Positions 35,690-43,935 of a stretch of DNA of 64,000 nt are shown one piece after another. The DNA comes from Pseudomonas frederiksbergensis (GTDB lineage Bacteria; Pseudomonadota; Gammaproteobacteria; Pseudomonadales; Pseudomonadaceae). The stretch's first letter is position 1; the number at the start of each line of letters is the position of its first letter. The notes under the pieces were generated by a model. It was not told the DNA's origin, did no database searches, and was given only the letters and a program-made list of their open reading frames with translations. The position numbers and the translations under genes are program-made. The stretch spans positions 1,849,501 through 1,913,500 of the forward strand of contig NZ_CP018319.1 of assembly GCF_001952935.1 (NCBI RefSeq), given 5' to 3'.

Positions 35690-38629
35690 TTAACTCAATC
35701 CCAGCTCGCGCCAGATCCGCACTACCTGCCGCCGTTCGTCCACGAACTGGTCGCCCGGTATCACCCCGGCGTCCTTCTGCAAGGCCTGCCGGTGAGCGGC
35801 TGAACGATAGGCTTTATAGGCCTCGCGCAACAGGCTGGCGTCTTCGGCGGGCATCAGCCCTTCCTCCTCCAGCCCTTCCAGAATGCGGATGTTGTCAGTC
35901 CAGCGCAGCAATGGCGGGTGCGATTCGGACCACGCCAGGGCCGCGTATTGCACCATAAATTCAATATCGACGATACCTCCGGCGTCCTGCTTGAGATCGA
36001 AGGGCGCCGTGGCCTCGAAGGCATTTGCCCCGGTGCCCGCCGCCGTGCTCTTGCTGCCAAGGTTATCGCGCATTTTGGCGCGCATCTCGCTGACCTCCTG
36101 GCGCAAGGTAGCCAGGTCCCGCGGCTTGCCCAATACCGCTGCGCGGACTTTCTCGAATGCCTGGCCGACGTCCGGGCTGCCCACCAGCACCCGCGCCCGC
36201 ACCAGCGCCTGATGCTCCCAGGTCCAGGCTTCATTTTCCTGATACCGGGCAAACGCTCCGAGCGAACTCACTAGCAACCCCGACGCGCCGGACGGCCGCA
36301 GTCGCATGTCCACTTCATACAGCTGACCAGAGTTGGTCTGGGCCGTGAGCAAGTGAATGATCCGCTGCCCCAGCCGGGTGAAAAATTGCGCGCCGTCGAT
36401 AGGTTTCGGCCCGTCGGTTTCCGCCTGCGGATCGCCATCGTGGATGAACACCAGGTCCAGGTCGGAACCATGCCCCAATTCCAGGCCGCCGACTTTCCCG
36501 TAACCGACAATGATGAAGCCGGGATCGCACAAAGTGCCGTCGGTACGCAGCGGCGTACCGTACTTGGCCACGGTCTGGCGCCAGGCCAGGGCCAGCACTT
36601 GCTCGAGGATCGCTTCGGCGAGCCAGGTCAGGTAATCGCTGACTTTCATCAACGGTAGGCTGCCAGCGATTTCCGAAGCGGCGACGCGCAAGCGGTGCGC
36701 CAGTTTGAAATGTCGCAGGGCTTCCATTTGCTGTTCGAGGTCGTCTTCGGGAATCCGCGTCAAACGCTCGCGCAACTCGGCGGCCAATTCCGGTGCCAGC
36801 GGCGGCTTGAACAGCCGGCCTTCGTTGAGCAATTCGTCAAGCAGCAGCGGGAAGCGGGTGATCTGTTCGGCGATCCACGGGCTCGCGGCGCACAAGGTCA
36901 ACAAACGTCGCAGCGCGCCCGGGTTTTCGGTCAGCAACACCAGATACGCGGAACGACGGGCCACGGCTTCCACCAGCGGCAAGACTCTTTCCAGCACCAG
37001 ATCCGGATTGGCGTGCTCCACGGCCTGCGCCAGCAACCGCGGAATAAAGGCATCGAGGCGCTCACGCCCCAAGCGCTGCATCGCGCGCAATTGCGGACTG
37101 CCGCGCAAACCGGCCAACGCTTTCAAAGCTTTGGTGGCATCTGCGAAACCGCCCTCTTGCAACTGACGGCAAGCGGCCTCTTCATCCTGAGCCTCTTCCC
37201 ACAACGGCAGCCATTCACCGCCGACCACCACTTCGCTTTCGGCGCCTTGCTCTTCGTCGGGATCGGCGATCACCTGACCAAAGTGCCAGGCCACGCGACC
37301 GCGCCAATACATAAGCTGTTCGTGGAAAGCGGGCCAATCGGCGAAGCCCAACATAAAGGCAATACGCGCCTGATCCTGCGCGCCGTCCGGCAGCATCTGG
37401 GTTTGGCGGTCGGCAATCGCCTGGATCGCGTGCTCGGTGTACCGCAGGAATTCGTAGCCTTCGCGCAGTTCGCTGATCACCGCTGGCGGCAGGTAACCCT
37501 GACCTTCCAGCGTGCTCAGTACTTTTAATAGAGGTCGTTGCTGCAAGCTCAGGTCGCGGCCGCCGTGGATCAGCTGGAAGGCCTGGGCGATAAATTCGAC
37601 TTCACGGATACCGCCAGAGCCGAGCTTGATGTTGTCGGCCATGCCCTTGCGCCGCACTTCCTGCTGGATCAGCTGCTTCATGGTGCGCAGCGCTTCGATC
37701 GCCGAGAAGTCGAGGTAACGCCGGTAAACGAACGGCCGCAGCATCTCTTGCAACTGCGCACCAGCCACTTGATCGCCGGCCACCACCCGCGACTTGATCA
37801 TTGCGTAGCGTTCCCAGTCACGGCCCTGATCCTGGTAATACTGCTCCAGCGCGTTGAAGCTCAGCACCAACGCGCCGGCCGAACCGTAAGGCCGCAGGCG
37901 CATGTCGACGCGGAAGACAAAACCGTCGACGGTCATCGGGTCCAGGGCCTTGATCAGGCGCTGGCCGAGACGGATGAAGAACTCCTGGTTATCCAGCGAG
38001 CGTTTGACCCCGACGGTTTCGCCGCCCTCGGGATAGGCGAAGATCAGGTCGATGTCCGACGACAGGTTGAGCTCCACCGCACCGAGCTTGCCCATGCCGA
38101 GAATGACCATCTGCTGCGGCTCGCCGCTGCGCCGGCCAGTCGGCACGCCGAACTGCTGGCAGTGTCGCGAGTACAACCACTGATAGGCCTGATCGATGCT
38201 GGCATCGGCCATGTCCGAGAGGTCGCGGCAGGTCTGGATCAGATCGCACTGACGTGTCAGGTCGCGCCAGATGATCCGCACCTGATGACGGCTACGCTGA
38301 CGGCGCAGGGCGCGACCGAGCTCATCGTCGGTGTCCGCTGCACTCACCGCGGCCGCAATCTGTGCGCACAGCTCGCCGGGCGCAAAGCTTCGGTCCAGCT
38401 CACCGGACTGCACCAGTTCCAGCAACATCAACGGGTCGCGGACACTTTGTTCAATCACGAAGTCGCTGGCAGCGGTGACGCGGGCGAATTGCGCCCAGCG
38501 TTCAGGCGTCCAGCCGGCCAGGCCATGGTCGTCGTCGAGGCCGGCGACGGCCGTGCGGAACGACTGTTCGGCACGGGTGACAAACGGCAGGAGGATGCCG
38601 GGCAGTTCGGCAAGCGAAGGGAGGCTCAT
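35690..38629 (-). CDS. glnE: Bifunctional glutamine synthetase adenylyltransferase/deadenylase
   Basis: Controls glutamine synthetase by adding or removing AMP in response to PII. It is 979 residues, full length. The two nucleotidyltransferase domains are visible: the N-terminal one (deadenylation) with LSSDIDLIFAYPEGGE near residue 190, and the C-terminal one (adenylation) with GHGSDLDLVFIHDGD near residue 720, each with the two active-site Asp. ATG at 38629 with GGGAGG upstream. It is divergent from aceE. Confidence 0.96.
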   Translation of the reverse strand: MSLPSLAELPGILLPFVTRAEQSFRTAVAGLDDDHGLAGWTPERWAQFARVTAASDFVIEQSVRDPLMLLELVQSGELDRSFAPGELCAQIAAAVSAADTDDELGRALRRQRSRHQVRIIWRDLTRQCDLIQTCRDLSDMADASIDQAYQWLYSRHCQQFGVPTGRRSGEPQQMVILGMGKLGAVELNLSSDIDLIFAYPEGGETVGVKRSLDNQEFFIRLGQRLIKALDPMTVDGFVFRVDMRLRPYGSAGALVLSFNALEQYYQDQGRDWERYAMIKSRVVAGDQVAGAQLQEMLRPFVYRRYLDFSAIEALRTMKQLIQQEVRRKGMADNIKLGSGGIREVEFIAQAFQLIHGGRDLSLQQRPLLKVLSTLEGQGYLPPAVISELREGYEFLRYTEHAIQAIADRQTQMLPDGAQDQARIAFMLGFADWPAFHEQLMYWRGRVAWHFGQVIADPDEEQGAESEVVVGGEWLPLWEEAQDEEAACRQLQEGGFADATKALKALAGLRGSPQLRAMQRLGRERLDAFIPRLLAQAVEHANPDLVLERVLPLVEAVARRSAYLVLLTENPGALRRLLTLCAASPWIAEQITRFPLLLDELLNEGRLFKPPLAPELAAELRERLTRIPEDDLEQQMEALRHFKLAHRLRVAASEIAGSLPLMKVSDYLTWLAEAILEQVLALAWRQTVAKYGTPLRTDGTLCDPGFIIVGYGKVGGLELGHGSDLDLVFIHDGDPQAETDGPKPIDGAQFFTRLGQRIIHLLTAQTNSGQLYEVDMRLRPSGASGLLVSSLGAFARYQENEAWTWEHQALVRARVLVGSPDVGQAFEKVRAAVLGKPRDLATLRQEVSEMRAKMRDNLGSKSTAAGTGANAFEATAPFDLKQDAGGIVDIEFMVQYAALAWSESHPPLLRWTDNIRILEGLEEEGLMPAEDASLLREAYKAYRSAAHRQALQKDAGVIPGDQFVDERRQVVRIWRELGLS

Positions 38630-38769
38630 GGTCTATCCTTGATCGGCGTGTAGAGGGCTGCATGTAGTGATTCGCGAGAATGCACTACCTGATCGACTGT
38701 CGAACAAAGGTTAGAAATAGCTGAAATTTCTTTATTTTTGGCAGACAGCATCAAGCTTTCACCTTTTCT

Positions 38770-38788
38770 GGTTGGTAAAAGACCAACC
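38770..38788. promoter_or_regulatory. PdhR/FadR-type operator candidate ahead of aceE
   Basis: A perfect palindrome, GGTTGGT-AAAAG-ACCAACC, with 7-base arms and a 5-base spacer. The core TTGGT...ACCAA resembles the operator of GntR-family pyruvate-sensing PdhR (ATTGGTnnnACCAAT), which represses pyruvate dehydrogenase genes in E. coli; the spacing differs. That a PdhR homologue binds here is inference. Confidence 0.65.
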
Positions 38789-38835
38789 TTAACGATTATT
38801 CTCACAACGCAGCTGGAGGCCACAAGCCGCTCATC

Positions 38836-38850
38836 TGTAGTTTTACTACT
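38836..38850. promoter_or_regulatory. GTAGT-N3-ACTAC palindrome, copy 1
   Basis: TGTAGTTTTACTACT has perfect 5-base arms GTAGT/ACTAC around TTT. A second copy is centred 52 bases downstream. The GT...AC dyad fits GntR/FadR-type operators. The binding protein is unknown. Confidence 0.6.
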
Positions 38851-38887
38851 CGTATATACATTCGAAAGGCTGAAATGCCCGATGATT

Positions 38888-38902
38888 TGTAGTAAAACTA
38901 CA
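38888..38902. promoter_or_regulatory. GTAGT-N3-ACTAC palindrome, copy 2
   Basis: TGTAGTAAAACTACA has perfect 6-base arms around AAA. The inner 13 bases are the exact reverse complement of those in copy 1. The 52-base centre spacing is close to five helical turns, which would place two dimers on one face of the DNA. Confidence 0.6.
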
Positions 38903-39012
38903 CGCCGCCGGAACAACCTCTCGGCAATCCAAGAATTTATATCGTCTGCCCACAAGGCCAGTCGCAAACTCAGGCAACCGATTCTGGAAGCCTTTCCGCC
39001 CTGGAGCAAGCC

Positions 39013-41658
39013 ATGCAAGACCTCGATCCCGTCGAAACCCAGGAATGGCTGGACGCCCTGGAATCGGTTCTCGACAAAGAAGGCGAAGACCGCGCTCACT
39101 ATCTGATGACCCGTATGGGCGAACTCGCAACCCGTAGCGGTTCGCAATTGCCTTACGCCATCACCACGCCATATCGCAACACAATCCCTGTTACTCACGA
39201 AGCACGCATGCCTGGCGACCTGTTCATGGAACGCCGCATTCGCTCGTTGGTACGCTGGAACGCGATGGCCATGGTGATGCGTACGAACCTGAAAGATTCT
39301 GACCTGGGCGGTCACATCTCCAGCTTCGCCTCCAGCGCAACCCTGTATGACATCGGCTTCAACTACTTCTTCCAGGCCCCTACCGACGAACACGGCGGCG
39401 ACCTGATCTACTTCCAGGGCCACACCTCGCCAGGCGTTTACGCCCGCGCATTCATGGAAGGCCGCATCACCGAAGACCAGATGAACAACTTCCGCCAGGA
39501 AGTGGACGGTCAGGGCCTGTCGTCCTATCCGCACCCTTGGCTGATGCCTGATTTCTGGCAGTTCCCGACCGTATCCATGGGTCTGGGCCCGATCCAGGCG
39601 ATCTACCAGGCACGCTTCATGAAGTACCTGGAAGCCCGTGGTTTCATCCCGGAAGGCAAGCAAAAAGTCTGGTGCTTCCTGGGCGACGGCGAGTGCGACG
39701 AGCCGGAATCCCTGGGCGCGATCTCGCTGGCTGGCCGCGAGAAGCTCGACAACCTGATCTTCGTTATCAACTGCAACCTGCAGCGCCTTGATGGCCCGGT
39801 TCGCGGCAACGGCAAGATCATCCAGGAACTCGAAGGCGTGTTCCGCGGTGCTCAGTGGAACGTGACCAAAGTCATCTGGGGCCGTTTCTGGGACCCACTG
39901 CTGGCCAAAGACGTCGACGGTATCCTGCAACGCCGCATGGACGAAGTCATCGACGGCGAGTACCAGAACTACAAAGCCAAAGACGGCGCGTTCGTGCGTG
40001 AACACTTCTTCAACTCGCCAGAACTCAAGGCGATGGTTGAAGACTTGTCCGACGACGAGATCTGGAAACTCAACCGTGGCGGTCACGACCCGTACAAGGT
40101 CTACGCGGCGTACCACGAAGCGGTCAACCACAAAGAACAACCGACCGTCATCCTGGCCAAGACCATCAAAGGTTATGGCACCGGTGCCGGCGAAGCGAAG
40201 AACACCGCGCACAACACCAAGAAAGTGGATGTTGAAAGCCTGAAGCTGTTCCGCGATCGTTTCGACATCCCGGTAAAAGACGAAGAGCTGGAAAACCTGC
40301 CATTCTTCAAGCCAGAGCCAAACAGCGCCGAAGCCCGCTACCTGAGCGAGCGCCGCACTGCACTGGGCGGTTTCGTGCCACAGCGCCGCGCCAAGAGCTT
40401 CGACATCCCGACGCCACCTCTGGATACCCTCAAGGCAATCCTGGACGGCTCGGGCGACCGTGAAATTTCCACCACCATGGCTTTCGTGCGGATCCTCGCG
40501 CAGCTGGTCAAGGACAAGGAAATCGGTTCGCGCATCGTTCCGATCATCCCGGACGAAGCCCGTACCTTCGGTATGGAAGGCATGTTCCGTCAGTTGGGCA
40601 TCTACTCCTCCGTCGGCCAGCTCTACGAGCCAGTCGATAAAGACCAGGTGATGTTCTACAAGGAAGACAAGAAAGGCCAGATCCTCGAAGAAGGCATCAA
40701 CGAAGCGGGCGCCATGAGCTCCTTCATCGCTGCCGGTACGTCGTACTCCAGCCATAACCAGCCAATGCTGCCGTTCTACATCTTCTATTCGATGTTCGGC
40801 TTCCAGCGTATCGGCGACCTCGCCTGGGCCGCTGGCGACAGCCGCACCCGTGGCTTCCTGATCGGCGGCACCGCCGGCCGGACCACGCTGAACGGCGAAG
40901 GCCTGCAACACGAAGACGGTCACAGCCACATCCTGGCTGCCACCATCCCGAACTGCCGCACCTTTGATCCAACCTACGGCTACGAGCTGGCGGTGATCAT
41001 CCAGGACGGCATGAAGAAGATGACCGAAGAGCAGCAGGACGTTTTCTACTACATCACCGTGATGAACGAGTCCTACCAGCAGCCAGCCATGCCGGCCGGT
41101 GTCGAGGAAGGCATCATCAAGGGCATGTACCTGCTCGAGGAAGACACCCGCGAAGCGGCGCACCACGTTCAGCTGATGGGCTCCGGCACCATTCTGCGCG
41201 AAGTTCGCGAAGCGGCGAAAATCCTGCGTGAACAGTTCAACGTCGGCGCTGACGTGTGGAGCGTTACCAGCTTCAACGAACTGCGTCGCGATGGCCTGGC
41301 CGTAGAGCGCAGCAACCGTCTGCACCCGGGCCAGAAGCCTAAACTGAGCTATGTCGAAGAGTGCCTGAACGGCCGTCAAGGTCCGGTCATCGCGTCTACC
41401 GACTACATGAAGCTGTTCGCTGAGCAAATTCGTCAGTGGGTCCCGTCCAAGGAATTCAAAGTCCTGGGCACCGACGGTTTCGGCCGCAGTGACAGCCGTA
41501 AGAAGCTGCGTCACTTCTTCGAAGTCGACCGTCATTTCGTGGTGTTGGCAGCCCTGGAAGCCTTGGCTGACCGTGGTGATATCGAGCCTAAAGTGGTGGC
41601 TGAAGCCATCGCCAAGTTCGGGATCAACCCGGAAAAACGCAACCCACTGGACTGCTGA
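39013..41658 (+). CDS. aceE: Pyruvate dehydrogenase E1 component, homodimeric type
   Basis: Decarboxylates pyruvate and passes the acetyl group to the E2 lipoyl domains; thiamin diphosphate dependent. It is 881 residues, as in other gammaproteobacteria. The ThDP motif is LGDGECDEPESLGA ending at INCNLQ (about residues 226-258), and HTSPGVYARAF and the EGLQHEDGHSH loop are also typical. ATG at 39013 with GGAG upstream. Followed 11 bases later by aceF, so co-transcribed. Confidence 0.97.
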   Translation: MQDLDPVETQEWLDALESVLDKEGEDRAHYLMTRMGELATRSGSQLPYAITTPYRNTIPVTHEARMPGDLFMERRIRSLVRWNAMAMVMRTNLKDSDLGGHISSFASSATLYDIGFNYFFQAPTDEHGGDLIYFQGHTSPGVYARAFMEGRITEDQMNNFRQEVDGQGLSSYPHPWLMPDFWQFPTVSMGLGPIQAIYQARFMKYLEARGFIPEGKQKVWCFLGDGECDEPESLGAISLAGREKLDNLIFVINCNLQRLDGPVRGNGKIIQELEGVFRGAQWNVTKVIWGRFWDPLLAKDVDGILQRRMDEVIDGEYQNYKAKDGAFVREHFFNSPELKAMVEDLSDDEIWKLNRGGHDPYKVYAAYHEAVNHKEQPTVILAKTIKGYGTGAGEAKNTAHNTKKVDVESLKLFRDRFDIPVKDEELENLPFFKPEPNSAEARYLSERRTALGGFVPQRRAKSFDIPTPPLDTLKAILDGSGDREISTTMAFVRILAQLVKDKEIGSRIVPIIPDEARTFGMEGMFRQLGIYSSVGQLYEPVDKDQVMFYKEDKKGQILEEGINEAGAMSSFIAAGTSYSSHNQPMLPFYIFYSMFGFQRIGDLAWAAGDSRTRGFLIGGTAGRTTLNGEGLQHEDGHSHILAATIPNCRTFDPTYGYELAVIIQDGMKKMTEEQQDVFYYITVMNESYQQPAMPAGVEEGIIKGMYLLEEDTREAAHHVQLMGSGTILREVREAAKILREQFNVGADVWSVTSFNELRRDGLAVERSNRLHPGQKPKLSYVEECLNGRQGPVIASTDYMKLFAEQIRQWVPSKEFKVLGTDGFGRSDSRKKLRHFFEVDRHFVVLAALEALADRGDIEPKVVAEAIAKFGINPEKRNPLDC

Positions 41659-41669
41659 GGAGACACTCT

Positions 41670-43649
41670 GTGAGCGAACTCATTCGCGTACCTGACATCG
41701 GCAGCGGTGAAGGTGAAGTAATCGAACTATTTGTGAAGGTCGGCGACCGTGTGGAAGCCGACCAGAGCATCCTGACGCTTGAGTCGGACAAGGCGAGCAT
41801 GGAAATTCCTGCGCCCAAGGCCGGCATCGTCAAAAGCATCAAAGTGAAGCTGGGCGATCGCCTGAAAGAAGGCGACGAACTGCTGGAGCTGGAAGTCGAA
41901 GGTGCCGCTGCTGCGGCCCCGGCGGCTGCGGCTGCCGCTGCCGCTGCGCCGGCTGCCAAGGCTGAAGCGAAACCGGCTGCCGCGCCTGCTCCGGCAGCAG
42001 CTGCACCGGCCGCAGCTCCGGCTGCCGCCAGCGTCCAGCAAGTGCACGTGCCGGACATCGGTTCGTCGGGCAAGGCCCAGATCATCGAGATCCAGGTCAA
42101 GGTCGGCGACACCGTCGCGGCTGATCAGTCGCTGATCACCCTGGAATCCGACAAGGCCAGCATGGAAATCCCATCGCCTGCCGCTGGCGTGGTCAAGAGC
42201 ATCAGCGTCAAGCTCAACGACGAAGTCGGCACTGGCGACCTGATTCTGGACCTCGAAGTGGCGGGTGCTGCGGCCCCTGCTGCTGCCGCGCCAGCCCAGG
42301 CTGCTGCGCCTGCTCCGGCCGCCGCTGCTGCTCCAGCCGCCGCGCCTGCTGCACCGGTTGCCGACAGCGTTCAGGACATTCATGTCCCGGACATCGGTTC
42401 GTCGGGCAAGGCCAAGATCATCGAAGTCCTGGTCAAGGCTGGCGACACCGTCACCGCCGACCAGTCGCTGATCACCCTGGAATCCGACAAGGCCAGCATG
42501 GAAATTCCATCGCCTGCCGCGGGCGTGGTGGAAAGTGTTTCCGTCAAGCTGGATGACGAAGTCGGTACCGGCGACCTGATCCTGAAGCTGAAAGTCAAAG
42601 GCGCTGCGCCTGCTGCTGCCCCGGCAACCGCCGCTGCTGCTCCTAGTGCTCCAGCTCCAGCCGCCGCTGCTCCTGCCGCTCCGGCACCGGCACCGGCAGC
42701 ACCAGCTGCTGCACCGGCCAAGCCGGGCGCCAAGGTTCATGCGGGCCCGGCAGTGCGCCAACTGGCTCGCGAGTTCGGCGTCGAGCTGAACGCCGTCGGT
42801 GCCAGTGGTCCGCACGGTCGCATCCTGAAAGAAGACGTGCAGGTTTACGTCAAAGCCATGATGCAGAAAGCCAAGGAAGCACCGGCCGCTGCTGCTGGCG
42901 CAACCGGCGGCGCGGGCATCCCGCCGATTCCGGTCGTGGACTTCAGCCGCTTCGGTGAGACCGAGGAAGTGCCGATGACCCGCCTGATGCAAATCGGCGC
43001 GTCGAGCCTGCACCGCAGCTGGCTGAACATTCCGCACGTGACTCAGTTCGATTCGGCTGATATCACCGACCTGGAAGCGTTCCGTATCGCTCAGAAAGCC
43101 GTTGCAGAGAAGGCTGGCGTCAAGCTGACCATCCTGCCGCTGCTGCTCAAATCCTGCGCGCACCTGCTCAAGGAACTGCCGGACTTCAACAGTTCGCTGG
43201 CACCAAGCGGCAAGGCGATCATCCGCAAGAAGTACGTGAACATCGGCTTCGCCGTCGACACCCCTGAAGGCCTGCTGGTACCGGTCATCAAGAACGTCGA
43301 CCAGAAGAGCCTGTTGCAACTGGCAGCCGAAGCCGCTGTGCTGGCCGCCAAAGCCCGCGACAAAAAGCTCACCGCTGACGACATGCAAGGCGCCTGCTTC
43401 ACCATTTCCAGCCTCGGCCACATTGGCGGCACCGGCTTCACGCCGATCGTCAACGCGCCGGAAGTGGCGATCCTCGGTGTTTCCAAGGCAACCATCCAGC
43501 CAGTCTGGGACGGCAAAGCCTTCCAGCCGAAACTGATGCTGCCGCTGTCGCTGTCCTACGATCACCGTGTGATCAACGGCGCCGCTGCTGCACGCTTCAC
43601 CAAGCGTCTGAGCGATCTGCTGGCGGACATCCGCACGATCCTGCTGTAA
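41670..43649 (+). CDS. aceF: Pyruvate dehydrogenase E2, dihydrolipoamide acetyltransferase
   Basis: The core of the pyruvate dehydrogenase complex. It is 659 residues from a GTG (41670) with GGAGA upstream. Three lipoyl domains are visible, each with ESDKASMEI around the lipoyl-lysine (near residues 40, 160 and 280), joined by Ala/Pro-rich linkers. A peripheral-subunit-binding domain (VRQLAREFGVEL) and the catalytic domain follow. The active-site motif is SYDHRVINGAAAARF, with Asn where E. coli has Asp; I believe this is normal in Pseudomonas and Azotobacter. Confidence 0.96.
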   Translation: MSELIRVPDIGSGEGEVIELFVKVGDRVEADQSILTLESDKASMEIPAPKAGIVKSIKVKLGDRLKEGDELLELEVEGAAAAAPAAAAAAAAAPAAKAEAKPAAAPAPAAAAPAAAPAAASVQQVHVPDIGSSGKAQIIEIQVKVGDTVAADQSLITLESDKASMEIPSPAAGVVKSISVKLNDEVGTGDLILDLEVAGAAAPAAAAPAQAAAPAPAAAAAPAAAPAAPVADSVQDIHVPDIGSSGKAKIIEVLVKAGDTVTADQSLITLESDKASMEIPSPAAGVVESVSVKLDDEVGTGDLILKLKVKGAAPAAAPATAAAAPSAPAPAAAAPAAPAPAPAAPAAAPAKPGAKVHAGPAVRQLAREFGVELNAVGASGPHGRILKEDVQVYVKAMMQKAKEAPAAAAGATGGAGIPPIPVVDFSRFGETEEVPMTRLMQIGASSLHRSWLNIPHVTQFDSADITDLEAFRIAQKAVAEKAGVKLTILPLLLKSCAHLLKELPDFNSSLAPSGKAIIRKKYVNIGFAVDTPEGLLVPVIKNVDQKSLLQLAAEAAVLAAKARDKKLTADDMQGACFTISSLGHIGGTGFTPIVNAPEVAILGVSKATIQPVWDGKAFQPKLMLPLSLSYDHRVINGAAAARFTKRLSDLLADIRTILL

Positions 43650-43657
43650 CACCGATC

Positions 43658-43679
43658 GGCCCTCCTTCATCGGAGGGCC
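43658..43679 (+). other. Hairpin after aceF
   Basis: An 8-bp stem, GGCCCTCC-TTCATC-GGAGGGCC, starts 9 bases after the aceF stop. No uridine run follows. It may protect the 3' end or form the first part of a double terminator with the next hairpin. Confidence 0.6.
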
Positions 43680-43720
43680 CGTCGCGTTCCACGTTTTCCG
43701 AGCGCCACGCTCGTACCTCA

Positions 43721-43748
43721 ACCCCGCCAGTTTGGCGGGGCTTTTTTT
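43721..43748 (+). terminator. Rho-independent terminator of aceEF
   Basis: ACCCCGCC-AGTTT-GGCGGGGC followed by TTTTTTT: a classic intrinsic terminator about 70 bases downstream of aceF. Confidence 0.92.
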
Positions 43749-43863
43749 GCCCTCAAGAAAACCACTCCGTTCAGCCCTCTCTTCCGATTTTTATTCCTAC
43801 ATTCACGGCTTACGCCGCCTACAACTCGAGTCCACTTCCGCCCGATATTTTTCGCAAGCCAAT

Positions 43864-43877
43864 AACTAATCTTAGTT
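43864..43877. promoter_or_regulatory. Palindrome upstream of PhoD-like gene
   Basis: AACTAA-TC-TTAGTT is a perfect 6-base-arm palindrome 58 bases before the phosphatase start. A related imperfect copy (AACTTAATCTGCTTAGTT) lies at 43905-43922, overlapping the expected ribosome-site region. It could be a paired operator. Confidence 0.45.
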
Positions 43878-43935
43878 AGGAGCACCCCCAATAGACACTT
43901 CTACAACTTAATCTGCTTAGTTAGCATTACTTCGA

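Larger units (their letters stand above)
38630..39012 (+). promoter_or_regulatory. Divergent glnE/aceE control region
   Basis: 383 bases without a gene, visibly more AT-rich than the flanks. It contains three palindromes listed separately (38770-38788, 38836-38850, 38888-38902) and the aceE leader. A weak sigma-70-like pair, TTGGTA (38772-38777) and ATTATT (38795-38800) spaced by 17, overlaps the first palindrome. The ribosome site for aceE is GGAGCAAGCC just before 39013. Confidence 0.6.

Noticed and set aside
38626..41535. Very long (969-codon) open frame antisense to aceE
   Set aside because: It is the complement of aceE with high GC and biased third positions, and its sequence resembles no protein; a shadow frame.
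43658..43679. First hairpin after aceF as a terminator
   Set aside because: No uridine run follows; the second hairpin at 43721-43748 is the real terminator candidate.
41727..43721. Long open frame antisense to aceF
   Set aside because: Complement of the Ala/Pro-rich aceF; no start signals and repetitive composition that mirrors the lipoyl linkers.
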